Shown here one piece after another: positions 1 through 5,759 of a stretch of DNA of 7,947 bases. The stretch is from the NCBI GenBank assembly GCA_020723785.1, contig DYIH01000063.1, forward strand, positions 1-7,947, in the 5' to 3' direction. Position 1 is the stretch's first letter. Each line of letters opens with the position of its first letter. A program made the position numbers and the translations under genes. Origin of the DNA: Thermaerobacter marianensis (GTDB lineage: Bacteria; Bacillota; Sulfobacillia; DYIH01). The notes beneath the pieces were generated by a model. That model did no database searches, was not told the DNA's origin, and worked only from the letters and a program-made list of their open reading frames with translations.

Positions 1-480
1 CGCCTTTCGCGCGATGAAATGGCTTTCGGATATCGTTCTTCCAGGCTTCAAGAGGGGGAACTGGTCGCCCTGTCGGCTCACCTGCGGCTTGAGCCCGGGA
101 ACCCCGAGAAGATTGCCCGGACCATCGAAGCCTATTCCAAGCGGCGGCGGGAATCCCAGCCGCTGGAATACCCGAACGCCGGCAGCATCTTCAAGAACCC
201 GCCCGGAGACCACGCCGGCCGGCTGATCGAAGCGGCGGGCTGCAAGGGGATGCGGGTCGGGCAGGCCCAGGTTTCGGAGCGGCATGCCAACTTCATCATC
301 AACCTGGGCGGGGCGACCGCGGCGGACGTGCTGGCCTTGATGGCCGCCGTCCACCGGCGCGTTCGGGAGCGCTGCGGCGTGCGCCTGGAACCGGAAGTGC
401 GTTTGCTCGGGACGTCTTCCGCGGAACTGTTGGAGCGGATGGAGAATGCGGTCGGCCCACCGCCGGCCGGGGGTGACTGA
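1..480 (+). CDS. murB: UDP-N-acetylenolpyruvoylglucosamine reductase, C-terminal part
   Basis: The frame is open from base 1 to a TGA at 478-480, so the gene enters from the left and only about 159 C-terminal residues are visible; the FAD-binding N-terminus is outside. MurB is a cytoplasmic FAD enzyme that uses NADPH to reduce enolpyruvyl-UDP-GlcNAc to UDP-MurNAc, the second committed step of peptidoglycan synthesis. Seen here: the FGYRSS block, then PNAGSIFKNP with the serine that protonates the enolpyruvyl group in this family, then AGRLIEAAGCKG and SERHANFIIN, and near the end LEPEVRLLG, whose glutamate is the other conserved active-site residue. The PLEYPNAGSIFKNP form with a compact C-terminal domain resembles the shorter MurB type common in Gram-positive bacteria. 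murA follows after one base, so the two sequential enzymes are probably cotranscribed and translationally coupled. Identification is firm. Confidence 0.95.
   Translation, partial: RLSRDEMAFGYRSSRLQEGELVALSAHLRLEPGNPEKIARTIEAYSKRRRESQPLEYPNAGSIFKNPPGDHAGRLIEAAGCKGMRVGQAQVSERHANFIINLGGATAADVLALMAAVHRRVRERCGVRLEPEVRLLGTSSAELLERMENAVGPPPAGGD
469..476 (+). promoter_or_regulatory. Ribosome binding site that fixes the murA start
   Basis: GGGGGTGA lies at the very end of murB and is separated by 5 bases from the GTG at 482. The more upstream ATG at 446 lies inside murB and has no comparable SD sequence. Choosing the GTG also puts the substrate-binding lysine at residue 22, its number in E. coli MurA. 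Confidence 0.6.
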
Positions 481-481
481 G

Positions 482-1810
482 GTGCAGAGGTTGATCATGG
501 AGGGCGGCCGGCGCCTGCATGGCCAGGTTCGCATCAGCGGCTCGAAAAACGCCGTCCTGCCGATTCTGGCGGCCACGCTGTTGACAGACGAGGAATGCGT
601 CATCCGGAACGTCCCGCGGCTGCGGGACGTCGCCGTCATGACCTCCATCCTGCGCCGGTTGGGGGCCGAGGTGCACGCCGAGGCCGAAGAGGGGGAGCAG
701 GTGCTGCGGGTATGCGCCCGGCGCCTGCGGACCCACGAGGTGCCGGAGACCCTGGTGCGCCGCATGCGCTCCTCGATCTTCCTGATGGGCCCGCTGCTCG
801 GCAGGGAGGGCAGGGTGCGGCTGTCCTACCCGGGTGGTTGCGCCATCGGCCCCCGCCCCATCAACTTGCACCTCAAGGCCCTGTCCGACCTGGGGGCGGT
901 CATCGAGGAACGCAACGGCTACCTGGAAGCGCGGGCTCCGGTCCTGGCCGGCGCGACGGTGCACCTGGACCAGTCCAGCGTCGGCGCCACCGAAAACGCC
1001 ATGATGGCCGCCGTCCTGGCCCGGGGTATGACCGCCATCTACAACGCCGCCCGGGAGCCCGAGATCGCCGATCTGCAGGGCTTTCTCAACGCCATGGGCG
1101 CCCGCGTATCCGGGGCGGGCACCGACGTGATACGGGTGGAGGGCGTCGGCCGGCTGCGGGGGGCCGACTACCGGGTCATCCCCGACCGCATCGAGGCCGG
1201 CACATATCTGGTGGCCGCCGCCATCACCGGCGGCCACCTGGTGCTGCTGGACGCCGAGCCCTCCCACCTGGAGTCGCCCATAGCCAAGCTGCGCGAGGCG
1301 GGTGCCGTTGTCACGGCGCGTGGCCGTGAGATCCACGTCCAGGGGCCTGACCGGCCGCGCGCCGTGGACATCAAGACCGTGCCCTACCCGGGGTTCCCAA
1401 CCGACCTGCAGAGCCCGTTCATGGCCCTCCTGTCCCTGGCGGAAGGGACCAGCATCATCACCGAGTCCATCTTCGAGAACCGTTTCAAGGTGGCCGGCGA
1501 ACTGCGCCGCATGGGCGCCCAGATCGCCATCGACGGGCGGGTGGCCGTCATCCGCGGGGTGCATCGGCTCTCCGGGGCCGTGGTGGAAGCCATGGACGAC
1601 CTGCGCGGCGGCGCCGCCTTGGTCCTGGCCGGCCTGGCCGCCGAGGGGAGGACGGTGGTGGAAGGGGTCCGGCACATCGAGCGCGGGTACCAGGACCTGG
1701 ACAGGAAGCTGCTCGAGGTTGGCGCCCGCATCCGGCGGACCCTGAACGGCGCCGTCCTGACCCGGCGCACGGCGATCCTTCCCGCTCCTCCCCCGCCGAT
1801 CGGCAGTTGA
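482..1810 (+). CDS. murA: UDP-N-acetylglucosamine 1-carboxyvinyltransferase (MurA)
   Basis: MurA transfers enolpyruvate from phosphoenolpyruvate to UDP-GlcNAc in the cytoplasm, the first committed step of peptidoglycan synthesis and the target of fosfomycin. From the GTG start the protein has 442 residues, slightly longer than the usual 417-435 because of a proline-rich tail (APPPPIG). Family landmarks are all present: ISGSKNAVLPI with Lys22; PGGCAIGPRP with the PEP-binding Cys120 (Cys115 in E. coli); NAAREPEIADLQGFL; PDRIEAGTYLVAAA; GFPTDLQSPF with the catalytic Asp308; and HIERGYQDLDRKL with Arg401. The cysteine is not replaced by aspartate, so fosfomycin sensitivity at the target level is expected (inference). 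The start at 482 is preferred over the ATG at 446, which would overlap murB by 35 bases. Only one base separates murB from murA. Downstream, the stop codon overlaps a putative promoter for the next gene. Confidence 0.96.
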   Translation: MQRLIMEGGRRLHGQVRISGSKNAVLPILAATLLTDEECVIRNVPRLRDVAVMTSILRRLGAEVHAEAEEGEQVLRVCARRLRTHEVPETLVRRMRSSIFLMGPLLGREGRVRLSYPGGCAIGPRPINLHLKALSDLGAVIEERNGYLEARAPVLAGATVHLDQSSVGATENAMMAAVLARGMTAIYNAAREPEIADLQGFLNAMGARVSGAGTDVIRVEGVGRLRGADYRVIPDRIEAGTYLVAAAITGGHLVLLDAEPSHLESPIAKLREAGAVVTARGREIHVQGPDRPRAVDIKTVPYPGFPTDLQSPFMALLSLAEGTSIITESIFENRFKVAGELRRMGAQIAIDGRVAVIRGVHRLSGAVVEAMDDLRGGAALVLAGLAAEGRTVVEGVRHIERGYQDLDRKLLEVGARIRRTLNGAVLTRRTAILPAPPPPIGS

Positions 1811-1835
1811 GGCTCCGGGCCGGGATTGATATTAT
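1807..1835 (+). promoter_or_regulatory. Putative sigma-A-type promoter for the glycosyltransferase-menG pair
   Basis: TTGAGG (1807-1812) and TATTAT (1830-1835) are separated by exactly 17 bases. They match the -35 and -10 consensus in 4 and 5 of 6 positions, in a short AT-rich patch within otherwise GC-rich DNA. The -35 box overlaps the murA stop codon. Transcription would begin near 1842, which would leave almost no leader for the ATG at 1851 and so favours the GTG start at 1881. No experimental support; called by pattern only. Confidence 0.45.
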
Positions 1836-1866
1836 AAATTGAGGAGTAACATGCCGCACCGGGGGG

Positions 1867-1872
1867 AGGAGG
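1867..1872 (+). promoter_or_regulatory. Strong ribosome binding site deciding the glycosyltransferase start
   Basis: A perfect AGGAGG sits 8 bases before the GTG at 1881. An alternative site, GAGGAG (1841-1846), lies 4 bases before the ATG at 1851, which is closer than usual. The GTG also gives an N-terminus (MRIGVFTDSYHPYVSG) that begins directly with the first beta strand, as is normal for this family. Confidence 0.6.
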
Positions 1873-1880
1873 GGCCAGCC

Positions 1881-3050
1881 GTGCGGATCGGCGTCTTCAC
1901 CGACAGCTACCATCCCTATGTCAGCGGCGTGGTCCGCTCCATCGACACGTTCACCGAAGAACTCTCCCGGCGCGGCCACGAGGTCTTCATCTTCGCCCCC
2001 GGGTATCCCGGTCACCGGCGGCGGCAGGGCAACGTCTTCCGGTTCTTTTCCCTGCCCGCGCCGGTTGGGCGGACCGATTTCGCCCTGGCCCTGCCCTGGT
2101 CCCCGCGCCTGGGGAATACGGTGGGGCGGCTCGGCCTGGACCTCATCCACGTGCACTCCCCTTTCCTGATGGGGTTCCTGGGGGCGCGCTGCGCCGAGTT
2201 GCACCGGCTGCCGCTGGTATTCACCTATCACACCCTTTACCACGAGTACGTCCATTACGTGCCCCTGATGGCGGACCTGGCGCGGGTGGCGACCCTCCGC
2301 TGGAGCCGCAACTTCTGCGACCGCTGCGACCTGGTGATCGCGCCGTCCTCCAGCGTCCGCGCCTTTCTGGAGCGGCAGGGGATCAGGACGCCCATCGAGG
2401 TCGTCCCCACCGGTGTCCGCCCGGAACGCTTCCAGGGCGGCGATCCGGCCCGGTTGCGCCAGGCGTACGGCCTCGGTGAGGGGCCGGTCCTGCTCTACGT
2501 CGGGCGCCTGGCTCGCGAAAAGAACCTGGCGTTCCTCCTGGAGGCCTTCCTCCGGGTGGCCGGGCGGCGCCCGGACGCCCGGCTGGTGCTGGTGGGCGGC
2601 GGGCCCGACGAGGCCCACCTCCGCGAACAGGCGGCTGCTCTGGGACTGGCCGGAAAGGCGGTCTTCACCGGCCGCCTGGAGGCCGCCGAGCTGGTGCACG
2701 CCTATGCGGGGGCCGACGTCTTCACCTTCCCCTCCGTGACCGAAACCCAGGGGATCGTGCTGCTCGAGGCCATGGCTGCCGGCCTCCCGGTGGTGGCAGT
2801 CCGGGCTACCGGCTCGGTGGACATGGTGGCGGACGGCGAGAGCGGCCTCCTCTGCCCGGCCTCGGTGGATGCCTTCGCGGCGGCGGTGGCCGGCCTCCTC
2901 GACGATCCCGCGCGGCGGCAGGCCATGGCCGAAGCCGCCCGTGAGCGGGCCGCCAGGCAATCCGCCGGCGCCATGGCCGCCCGGCTGGAGGCAGCCTACC
3001 AAGCCGCGGCGCAAGCCCACCGGTACGCAGCCGCCGCCCAGGCGCGGTGA
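1881..3050 (+). CDS. Family 4 (GT-B) glycosyltransferase, acceptor unknown
   Basis: A retaining glycosyltransferase of 389 residues from the GTG start (401 from the ATG at 1851). It would transfer a sugar from a nucleotide-sugar donor in the cytoplasm or at the inner membrane face. Visible landmarks of the GT-B fold: an N-terminal acceptor domain opening with RIGVFTDSYHPYVSGVV; the domain hinge EVVPTGVRPERF; the donor-domain strand LLYVGRLAREKN (GRLAREKN at residues 208-215) with the Arg/Lys that contact phosphates; and the E-x7-E element ETQGIVLLE (Glu288 and Glu296) followed by AMAAGLPVV. No signal peptide or membrane helix is seen. The N-terminal pattern resembles diacylglycerol glucosyltransferases and phosphatidylinositol-type mannosyltransferases, so a glycolipid or surface-glycan role is plausible, but donor and acceptor cannot be read from sequence. 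It lies between murA and menG and probably shares a transcript with menG, whose start is 7 bases after this stop. Family call firm, function open. Confidence 0.88.
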   Translation: MRIGVFTDSYHPYVSGVVRSIDTFTEELSRRGHEVFIFAPGYPGHRRRQGNVFRFFSLPAPVGRTDFALALPWSPRLGNTVGRLGLDLIHVHSPFLMGFLGARCAELHRLPLVFTYHTLYHEYVHYVPLMADLARVATLRWSRNFCDRCDLVIAPSSSVRAFLERQGIRTPIEVVPTGVRPERFQGGDPARLRQAYGLGEGPVLLYVGRLAREKNLAFLLEAFLRVAGRRPDARLVLVGGGPDEAHLREQAAALGLAGKAVFTGRLEAAELVHAYAGADVFTFPSVTETQGIVLLEAMAAGLPVVAVRATGSVDMVADGESGLLCPASVDAFAAAVAGLLDDPARRQAMAEAARERAARQSAGAMAARLEAAYQAAAQAHRYAAAAQAR

Positions 3051-3057
3051 ACGCTGG

Positions 3058-3804
3058 ATGACCGTCCAGCCGGAAGAAGAAGAAAAAGAACGTTTCGTGC
3101 GGGACCTGTTCGACCGCATCGCCCGGCGCTACGACCTGATGAACCGCATCATGACGGCCGGCGCCTGGCACGTCTGGTTGCGGGCCTTCGGCCGCCACGC
3201 CGTCGTCCGTCCCGGCGACCTGGTGCTCGACGTCGGTTGCGGCACCGCCGACCTCTGCCTGCTCATGGCCTCCCGACTCGGCTCCGGCGGCCGCGTCACC
3301 GGGGTGGACATCTCCGAGGAGATGCTGGCGGTGGGGCGGCGCAAGGTGGCGGCCAGCCCTTGGGCCGACCGCATCCACCTCCGGACGGGGAACGCCCTCG
3401 ACCTGCCTTTCGCCGACGCCTCCTTTGACTTGGTGACCAGCGGCTTCATGCTGCGCAACGTGGCCGACCTGGACCGGGCGCTGCGGGAGATGAACCGCGT
3501 CACCCGGCCCGGCGGGCGCGTCGCGCTCCTGGAACTCTCCCACCCGACGAACCGGCTGATCCGCGGCCCCTTCGCCCTTTACTTCCAAAACGTCGTGCCT
3601 CTCCTGGGGCGCTGGGCCGCCCGGCGTTCCCGCTCCGACGTCGCTCCCTACGAATGGCTGCCCATTTCCTGGCGCGCCTTCCCCGACGCGCCGGGACTGG
3701 CCGCCCGCCTGGCCGCCGCCGGTTGGGCCGGCGTCCGATGCGTGCCGCTGACCGGCGGCATCGCCTGCCTGCACCTGGCGGAGAAACCGGAGAAACCTCG
3801 GTGA
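3058..3804 (+). CDS. menG: Demethylmenaquinone methyltransferase (MenG/UbiE family)
   Basis: A class I SAM-dependent C-methyltransferase of 248 residues, the usual length for this family. It methylates demethylmenaquinone to menaquinone, the last step of the classical pathway, at the cytoplasmic membrane face. Seen: the N-terminal YDLMNRI block; SAM motif I DVGCGTA (residues 58-64); the acidic residue after strand 2 in GVDIS (Asp84); ALDLPFADASFDLVT; LRNVADLDRALREMNRVTRPGGRVALLELS; and the C-terminal YFQNVVPLLG. In the first family signature, the usual serine and histidine positions hold Thr and Trp (MTAGAWHVW), a modest departure. Members of this family also act in ubiquinone synthesis; menaquinone is preferred because the context looks Gram-positive and anaerobic (inference). 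The ATG at 3058 has GGTGA 7 bases upstream, formed by the end of the preceding gene. The N-terminus has a run of acidic residues encoded by a purine-only stretch. Confidence 0.88.
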   Translation: MTVQPEEEEKERFVRDLFDRIARRYDLMNRIMTAGAWHVWLRAFGRHAVVRPGDLVLDVGCGTADLCLLMASRLGSGGRVTGVDISEEMLAVGRRKVAASPWADRIHLRTGNALDLPFADASFDLVTSGFMLRNVADLDRALREMNRVTRPGGRVALLELSHPTNRLIRGPFALYFQNVVPLLGRWAARRSRSDVAPYEWLPISWRAFPDAPGLAARLAAAGWAGVRCVPLTGGIACLHLAEKPEKPR

Positions 3805-3814
3805 AATGAGACGC

Positions 3815-3833
3815 CGGCCCGCTTCGTGGGCCG
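3815..3833 (+). other. GC-rich hairpin just downstream of menG
   Basis: CGGCCC (3815-3820) pairs with GGGCCG (3828-3833) around a 7-base loop that could close further. It starts 10 bases after the menG stop. There is no T-tract behind it, so it is not a standard intrinsic terminator. It may stabilise the 3' end of the transcript or be chance in GC-rich DNA. Confidence 0.4.
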
Positions 3834-3954
3834 CATCGAGCCCTGCGCGAATTCTTTGAGACCATGCTCCGGGGTACAGAGCCTGTCGCACAACCCGGGG
3901 TCGCCGACGGAATGCCTGCCGGCGGGTATCCGTCATCTCCTCTGGACCGTGGGG

Positions 3955-3970
3955 AGTGAAGTACTTCACT
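3955..3970. repeat. Palindrome copy 1 (perfect 16 bp)
   Basis: AGTGAAGTACTTCACT is a perfect 16-base inverted repeat centred at 3962/3963. Its outer arms have the GTGA-N6-TCAC arrangement recognised by many CRP/FNR-family regulators. The inner six bases are conserved between copies too, which may instead mean a copied repeat element. Centre-to-centre distance to the next copy is 50 bases. Confidence 0.8.
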
Positions 3971-4005
3971 GGCCGAAAACGCTAGGTGCGAAAGGGTTGA
4001 GACCA

Positions 4006-4019
4006 ATGAAGTACTTCAC
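4006..4019. repeat. Palindrome copy 2 (one mismatch)
   Basis: ATGAAGTACTTCAC differs from the 14-base core of the other copies only at its first base. The inner 12 bases (4007-4018) are a perfect palindrome centred at 4012/4013. The DNA between copies 1 and 2 and between copies 2 and 3 is itself partly alike (GAAAAC versus GAAACC, and AAGGGTT then TTGAGA), suggesting a diverged repeat unit of about 50 bases. Confidence 0.78.
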
Positions 4020-4026
4020 GCTGATG

Positions 4027-4051
4027 AAACCCTTGTGAAACAAGGGTTTTT
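4027..4051 (+). terminator. Intrinsic-type terminator
   Basis: AAACCCTTG (4027-4035) and CAAGGGTTT (4041-4049) form a perfect 9-base-pair stem with a TGAAA loop. The 3' arm runs into TTTTT (4047-4051). The matching A-run on the 5' side means it could work in either direction. The stem has only four G:C pairs and the T-tract is short, so strength may be moderate. It would end transcripts coming from menG, about 220 bases past its stop, and insulate hemA. Confidence 0.65.
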
Positions 4052-4056
4052 GAGAA

Positions 4057-4070
4057 GTGAAGTACTTCAC
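4057..4070. repeat. Palindrome copy 3 (perfect 14 bp)
   Basis: GTGAAGTACTTCAC is a perfect 14-base palindrome centred at 4063/4064, 51 bases from copy 2. Its right half forms the start of the first 36-base direct repeat. A further right half only (ACTTCAC at 4110-4116) begins the second direct repeat, 46 bases on. Confidence 0.8.
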
Positions 4071-4099
4071 CACCCATGCGCTATAAGGGGCTATCCCCC
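4064..4099 (+). repeat. 36-bp direct repeat, copy 1
   Basis: This segment runs from ACTTCACC through CATGCGCTATAAGG to GGGGCTATCCCCC and is identical over 36 bases to 4110-4145. It contains a small hairpin (GGGG 4087-4090 with CCCC 4095-4098, loop CTAT). The final CCCCC can alternatively pair with GGGGG at 4105-4109 across a 5-base loop, so two structures compete. Confidence 0.9.
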
Positions 4100-4109
4100 A
4101 AGAAGGGGG

Positions 4110-4145
4110 ACTTCACCACCCATGCGCTATAAGGGGCTATCCCCC
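4110..4145 (+). repeat. 36-bp direct repeat, copy 2
   Basis: Identical over 36 bases to 4064-4099, with 10 bases between copies (period 46). The duplicated part includes only the right half of the palindrome, so the duplication cut through the palindrome centre. The absence of any difference suggests a recent duplication or active homogenisation. Confidence 0.9.
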
Positions 4146-4304
4146 TGAGATCGTTGGGTCCAGCCCGCGATGTCGGCCCTTGCGGCACCTGCCGCCCGCC
4201 CCGCGCGCGAGACGATTACACCACCGTGATTATTCATTCGATCAATTCAGTAGCGGCGATGCGTCGAAAACCGGGTCGGCGCGCCGCCCGGCCAAGGATT
4301 TCCT

Positions 4305-4333
4305 TTGAAACATGCTGCCTGTTGCGCTATAGT
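4305..4333 (+). promoter_or_regulatory. hemA: Sigma-A-type promoter of the hem operon
   Basis: TTGAAA (4305-4310) and TATAGT (4328-4333) are separated by exactly 17 bases and each matches the consensus in 5 of 6 positions. Transcription would start near 4340, giving a leader of about 55 bases before the hemA ATG. It is the best promoter in the interval and is correctly placed. Nine bases spanning into its -10 box (TGCGCTATA) also occur in both 36-base direct repeats upstream. Confidence 0.65.
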
Positions 4334-4395
4334 AAATTCTGCCTAGCGAATGTGGCGTGGAAAGAGGTATCGTTGTGCCTGAGGTGGCGCCCTGA

Positions 4396-5721
4396 ATGCA
4401 CATCGCTGTCCTGGGGTTGAGCTACAAGACGGCGAAAGTTGAAGACCGCGGCCGCGCGGCCTGGACGGCTGATCAACTACCGGGAGCCCTGGCGGGCCTG
4501 CGGGCCGTGCCCGGCGTCCTGGAAGGCGCCATCCTGAGCACCTGCAACCGGACGGAGATCTACGCGGTCCTGGAGCGGATCAACAGCCGGGACGCCCTGC
4601 TCGAGTTCTGGTCGCGGCAGAAGGGCGTGGCCGCCAAGGATCTGGGTGGGCTGTGTTACTTCCGGGAGGGCGAGGAAGCGGCCGCCCACCTGATGCGGGT
4701 AGCCAGCGGCCTCGACTCCATGATCCTCGGCGAAACCCAGATTCTCGGCCAGGTCAAGGAATCCTACCTGCTGGCCCAGGACCACGCCTCCATCGGCAAG
4801 GTGCTCCACGAACTCTTCAACAAAGCGCTGGCCTGCGGCAAACGGGTGCACACCGAGACGGCCATCAGCCAGAACGCCGTCAGCGTCAGTTACGCGGCCG
4901 TCGAACTGGCCCGCAAGATATTCGGCGATCTTAAAGGACGCCGCGCCCTGCTGGTCGGCGCCGGCAAGATGGGCGGCCTGACGGCCCGCCACCTGGCCGA
5001 AAACGGGATCGACGAGATACTGGTTTCCAATCGCACATACAGCCGCGCGGAGGAGATGGCTCGGGAATTCGGCGGGCGGGCCGTACCCTTCGACCGATTG
5101 CCGGAATGGCTGTCCCAGGCCGATGTGGTCATCAGCTCCACCGGCGCCCCGGGTGTGGTCATCACCCGGGAGATGGTCCAGCAGGCCATGCGCGCCCGCC
5201 GTTTCCGGCCGCTGTTCCTGGTGGACATCGCCGTCCCGCCCGACATCGAGGCGGCGGCCGGCGGCCTGGACAACGTGTTCCTATACAACATCGACGACCT
5301 GGAGGCGGTGGTCCTCGCCAACCTGGAGGAGCGGGCCCGGGAGGCCCAGAAGGCCGAGCGGATCATCGCCGAAGAGGTCGGCAGCTTCCAGTTCTGGCTG
5401 CGTTCCCTGGACGTGGTGCCCCTGATCAAGTCCCTGCGGGAAAAGGCCGAGGAGATCCGGCAGGCCGAGCTGCAGCGGGCCTTCAACCGGCTGCCGCGGC
5501 TCGACGTCCGGGAGCGGGAGATCATCGCCGGCATGACCGCCGTCATAGTCAACAAGATACTCAACGATCCGACGGTGCGGGTCAAGGAATTCGCCGGCGG
5601 GGAAGACGCCGAGGTCTACCTCAGGGCCTTCTCTCTTCTTTTCAACCTGTCCAACGGCTTTCCCGAAGCGGCGGCCGGCGACGGCAGTGGGCGGGGCGCG
5701 GGGTCGGTGAACGGTTCGTAG
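4396..5721 (+). CDS. hemA: Glutamyl-tRNA reductase
   Basis: HemA reduces glutamyl-tRNA(Glu) with NADPH to glutamate-1-semialdehyde, the first committed step of the C5 route to 5-aminolevulinate. The protein has 441 residues, normal for bacteria. Seen in order: an N-terminal catalytic domain starting MHIAVLGLSYKTA; STCNRTEIYAV with the nucleophile at Cys50, the same number as in E. coli; the GLDSMILGETQILGQVK block; KRVHTETAISQNAVSVSYAAVELA; the NADPH-binding LVGAGKMGG (residues 186-194); SNRTYSRA; LVDIAVPPDIE and YNIDDLEAVV; and a helical C-terminal dimerisation domain. After KTA the usual PVE-x-RE is AKVEDRGRAAW here, a mild departure. SD GAGGTGG (4381-4387) lies 8 bases before the ATG. A good promoter lies about 60 bases upstream, so this is the first gene of the operon. 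The sequence follows the Bacillus type closely. Identification is firm. Confidence 0.97.
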   Translation: MHIAVLGLSYKTAKVEDRGRAAWTADQLPGALAGLRAVPGVLEGAILSTCNRTEIYAVLERINSRDALLEFWSRQKGVAAKDLGGLCYFREGEEAAAHLMRVASGLDSMILGETQILGQVKESYLLAQDHASIGKVLHELFNKALACGKRVHTETAISQNAVSVSYAAVELARKIFGDLKGRRALLVGAGKMGGLTARHLAENGIDEILVSNRTYSRAEEMAREFGGRAVPFDRLPEWLSQADVVISSTGAPGVVITREMVQQAMRARRFRPLFLVDIAVPPDIEAAAGGLDNVFLYNIDDLEAVVLANLEERAREAQKAERIIAEEVGSFQFWLRSLDVVPLIKSLREKAEEIRQAELQRAFNRLPRLDVREREIIAGMTAVIVNKILNDPTVRVKEFAGGEDAEVYLRAFSLLFNLSNGFPEAAAGDGSGRGAGSVNGS

Positions 5722-5732
5722 CATGTTTATCG

Positions 5733-5752
5733 GCCCCATCGGCTGATGGGGC
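5733..5752 (+). other. Intra-operon hairpin 1 (hemA-hemX gap)
   Basis: GCCCCATC (5733-5740) and GATGGGGC (5745-5752) form a perfect 8-base-pair stem with a GGCT loop, starting 12 bases after the hemA stop. No T-tract follows, so simple intrinsic termination is unlikely. It could protect the hemA message or act with the next hairpin. Confidence 0.6.
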
Positions 5753-5759
5753 GGATTGG

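Larger units (their letters stand above)
3805..4395. other. Gene-free regulatory and repeat-bearing interval between menG and hemA
   Basis: About 590 bases with no convincing gene. In order: a GC-rich hairpin just after menG; roughly 120 bases without visible structure (about 3834-3954); three copies of a GTGA-AGTACT-TCAC palindrome at about 50-base steps, with an intrinsic-type terminator between the second and third; two identical 36-base direct repeats; about 155 bases with no clear feature apart from an AT-richer patch at 4210-4255; and the hemA promoter at 4305-4333. Short open frames here lack ribosome binding sites and family resemblance. Confidence 0.75.

Noticed and set aside
299..1675. 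Long open frame on the - strand opposite murA (458 codons)
   Set aside because: It lies antisense to a well-conserved murA. Its translation is low-complexity (Gly, His, Pro, Arg and Gln rich) with no family motif. Long antisense frames are expected in GC-rich genes.
3068..3092. Purine-only stretch at the start of menG as a possible slippage site
   Set aside because: The longest A run is only five and the frame is intact with the expected protein length; no sign of programmed frameshifting.
1548..3119. Very long open frame on the - strand across the glycosyltransferase (523 codons)
   Set aside because: It spans the end of murA, the intergenic promoter and the whole glycosyltransferase, has no recognisable domain or ribosome site, and is composition-driven.
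2806..3969. Antisense open frame over menG and into the gap (387 codons)
   Set aside because: It mirrors menG and repeat DNA, with no family resemblance; a shadow of the real gene.
3826..4038. 70-codon open frame in the gap after menG
   Set aside because: It runs through two palindromes and into the terminator stem. No ribosome site; the composition looks non-coding.
3955..4145. CRISPR-like array (repeats at about 50-base steps)
   Set aside because: The conserved part is only 13-16 bases, the intervening DNA is itself partly repeated rather than unique, copy number is three or four, and no cas genes are in view.
4277..4286. CGGCGCGCCG palindrome upstream of hemA
   Set aside because: A short self-complementary GC run is expected by chance in DNA of this composition. 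It is single copy and not part of the repeat array.
4154..4420. 88-codon open frame upstream of hemA
   Set aside because: It runs through the hemA promoter and overlaps the hemA start in another frame. No ribosome site or family resemblance.
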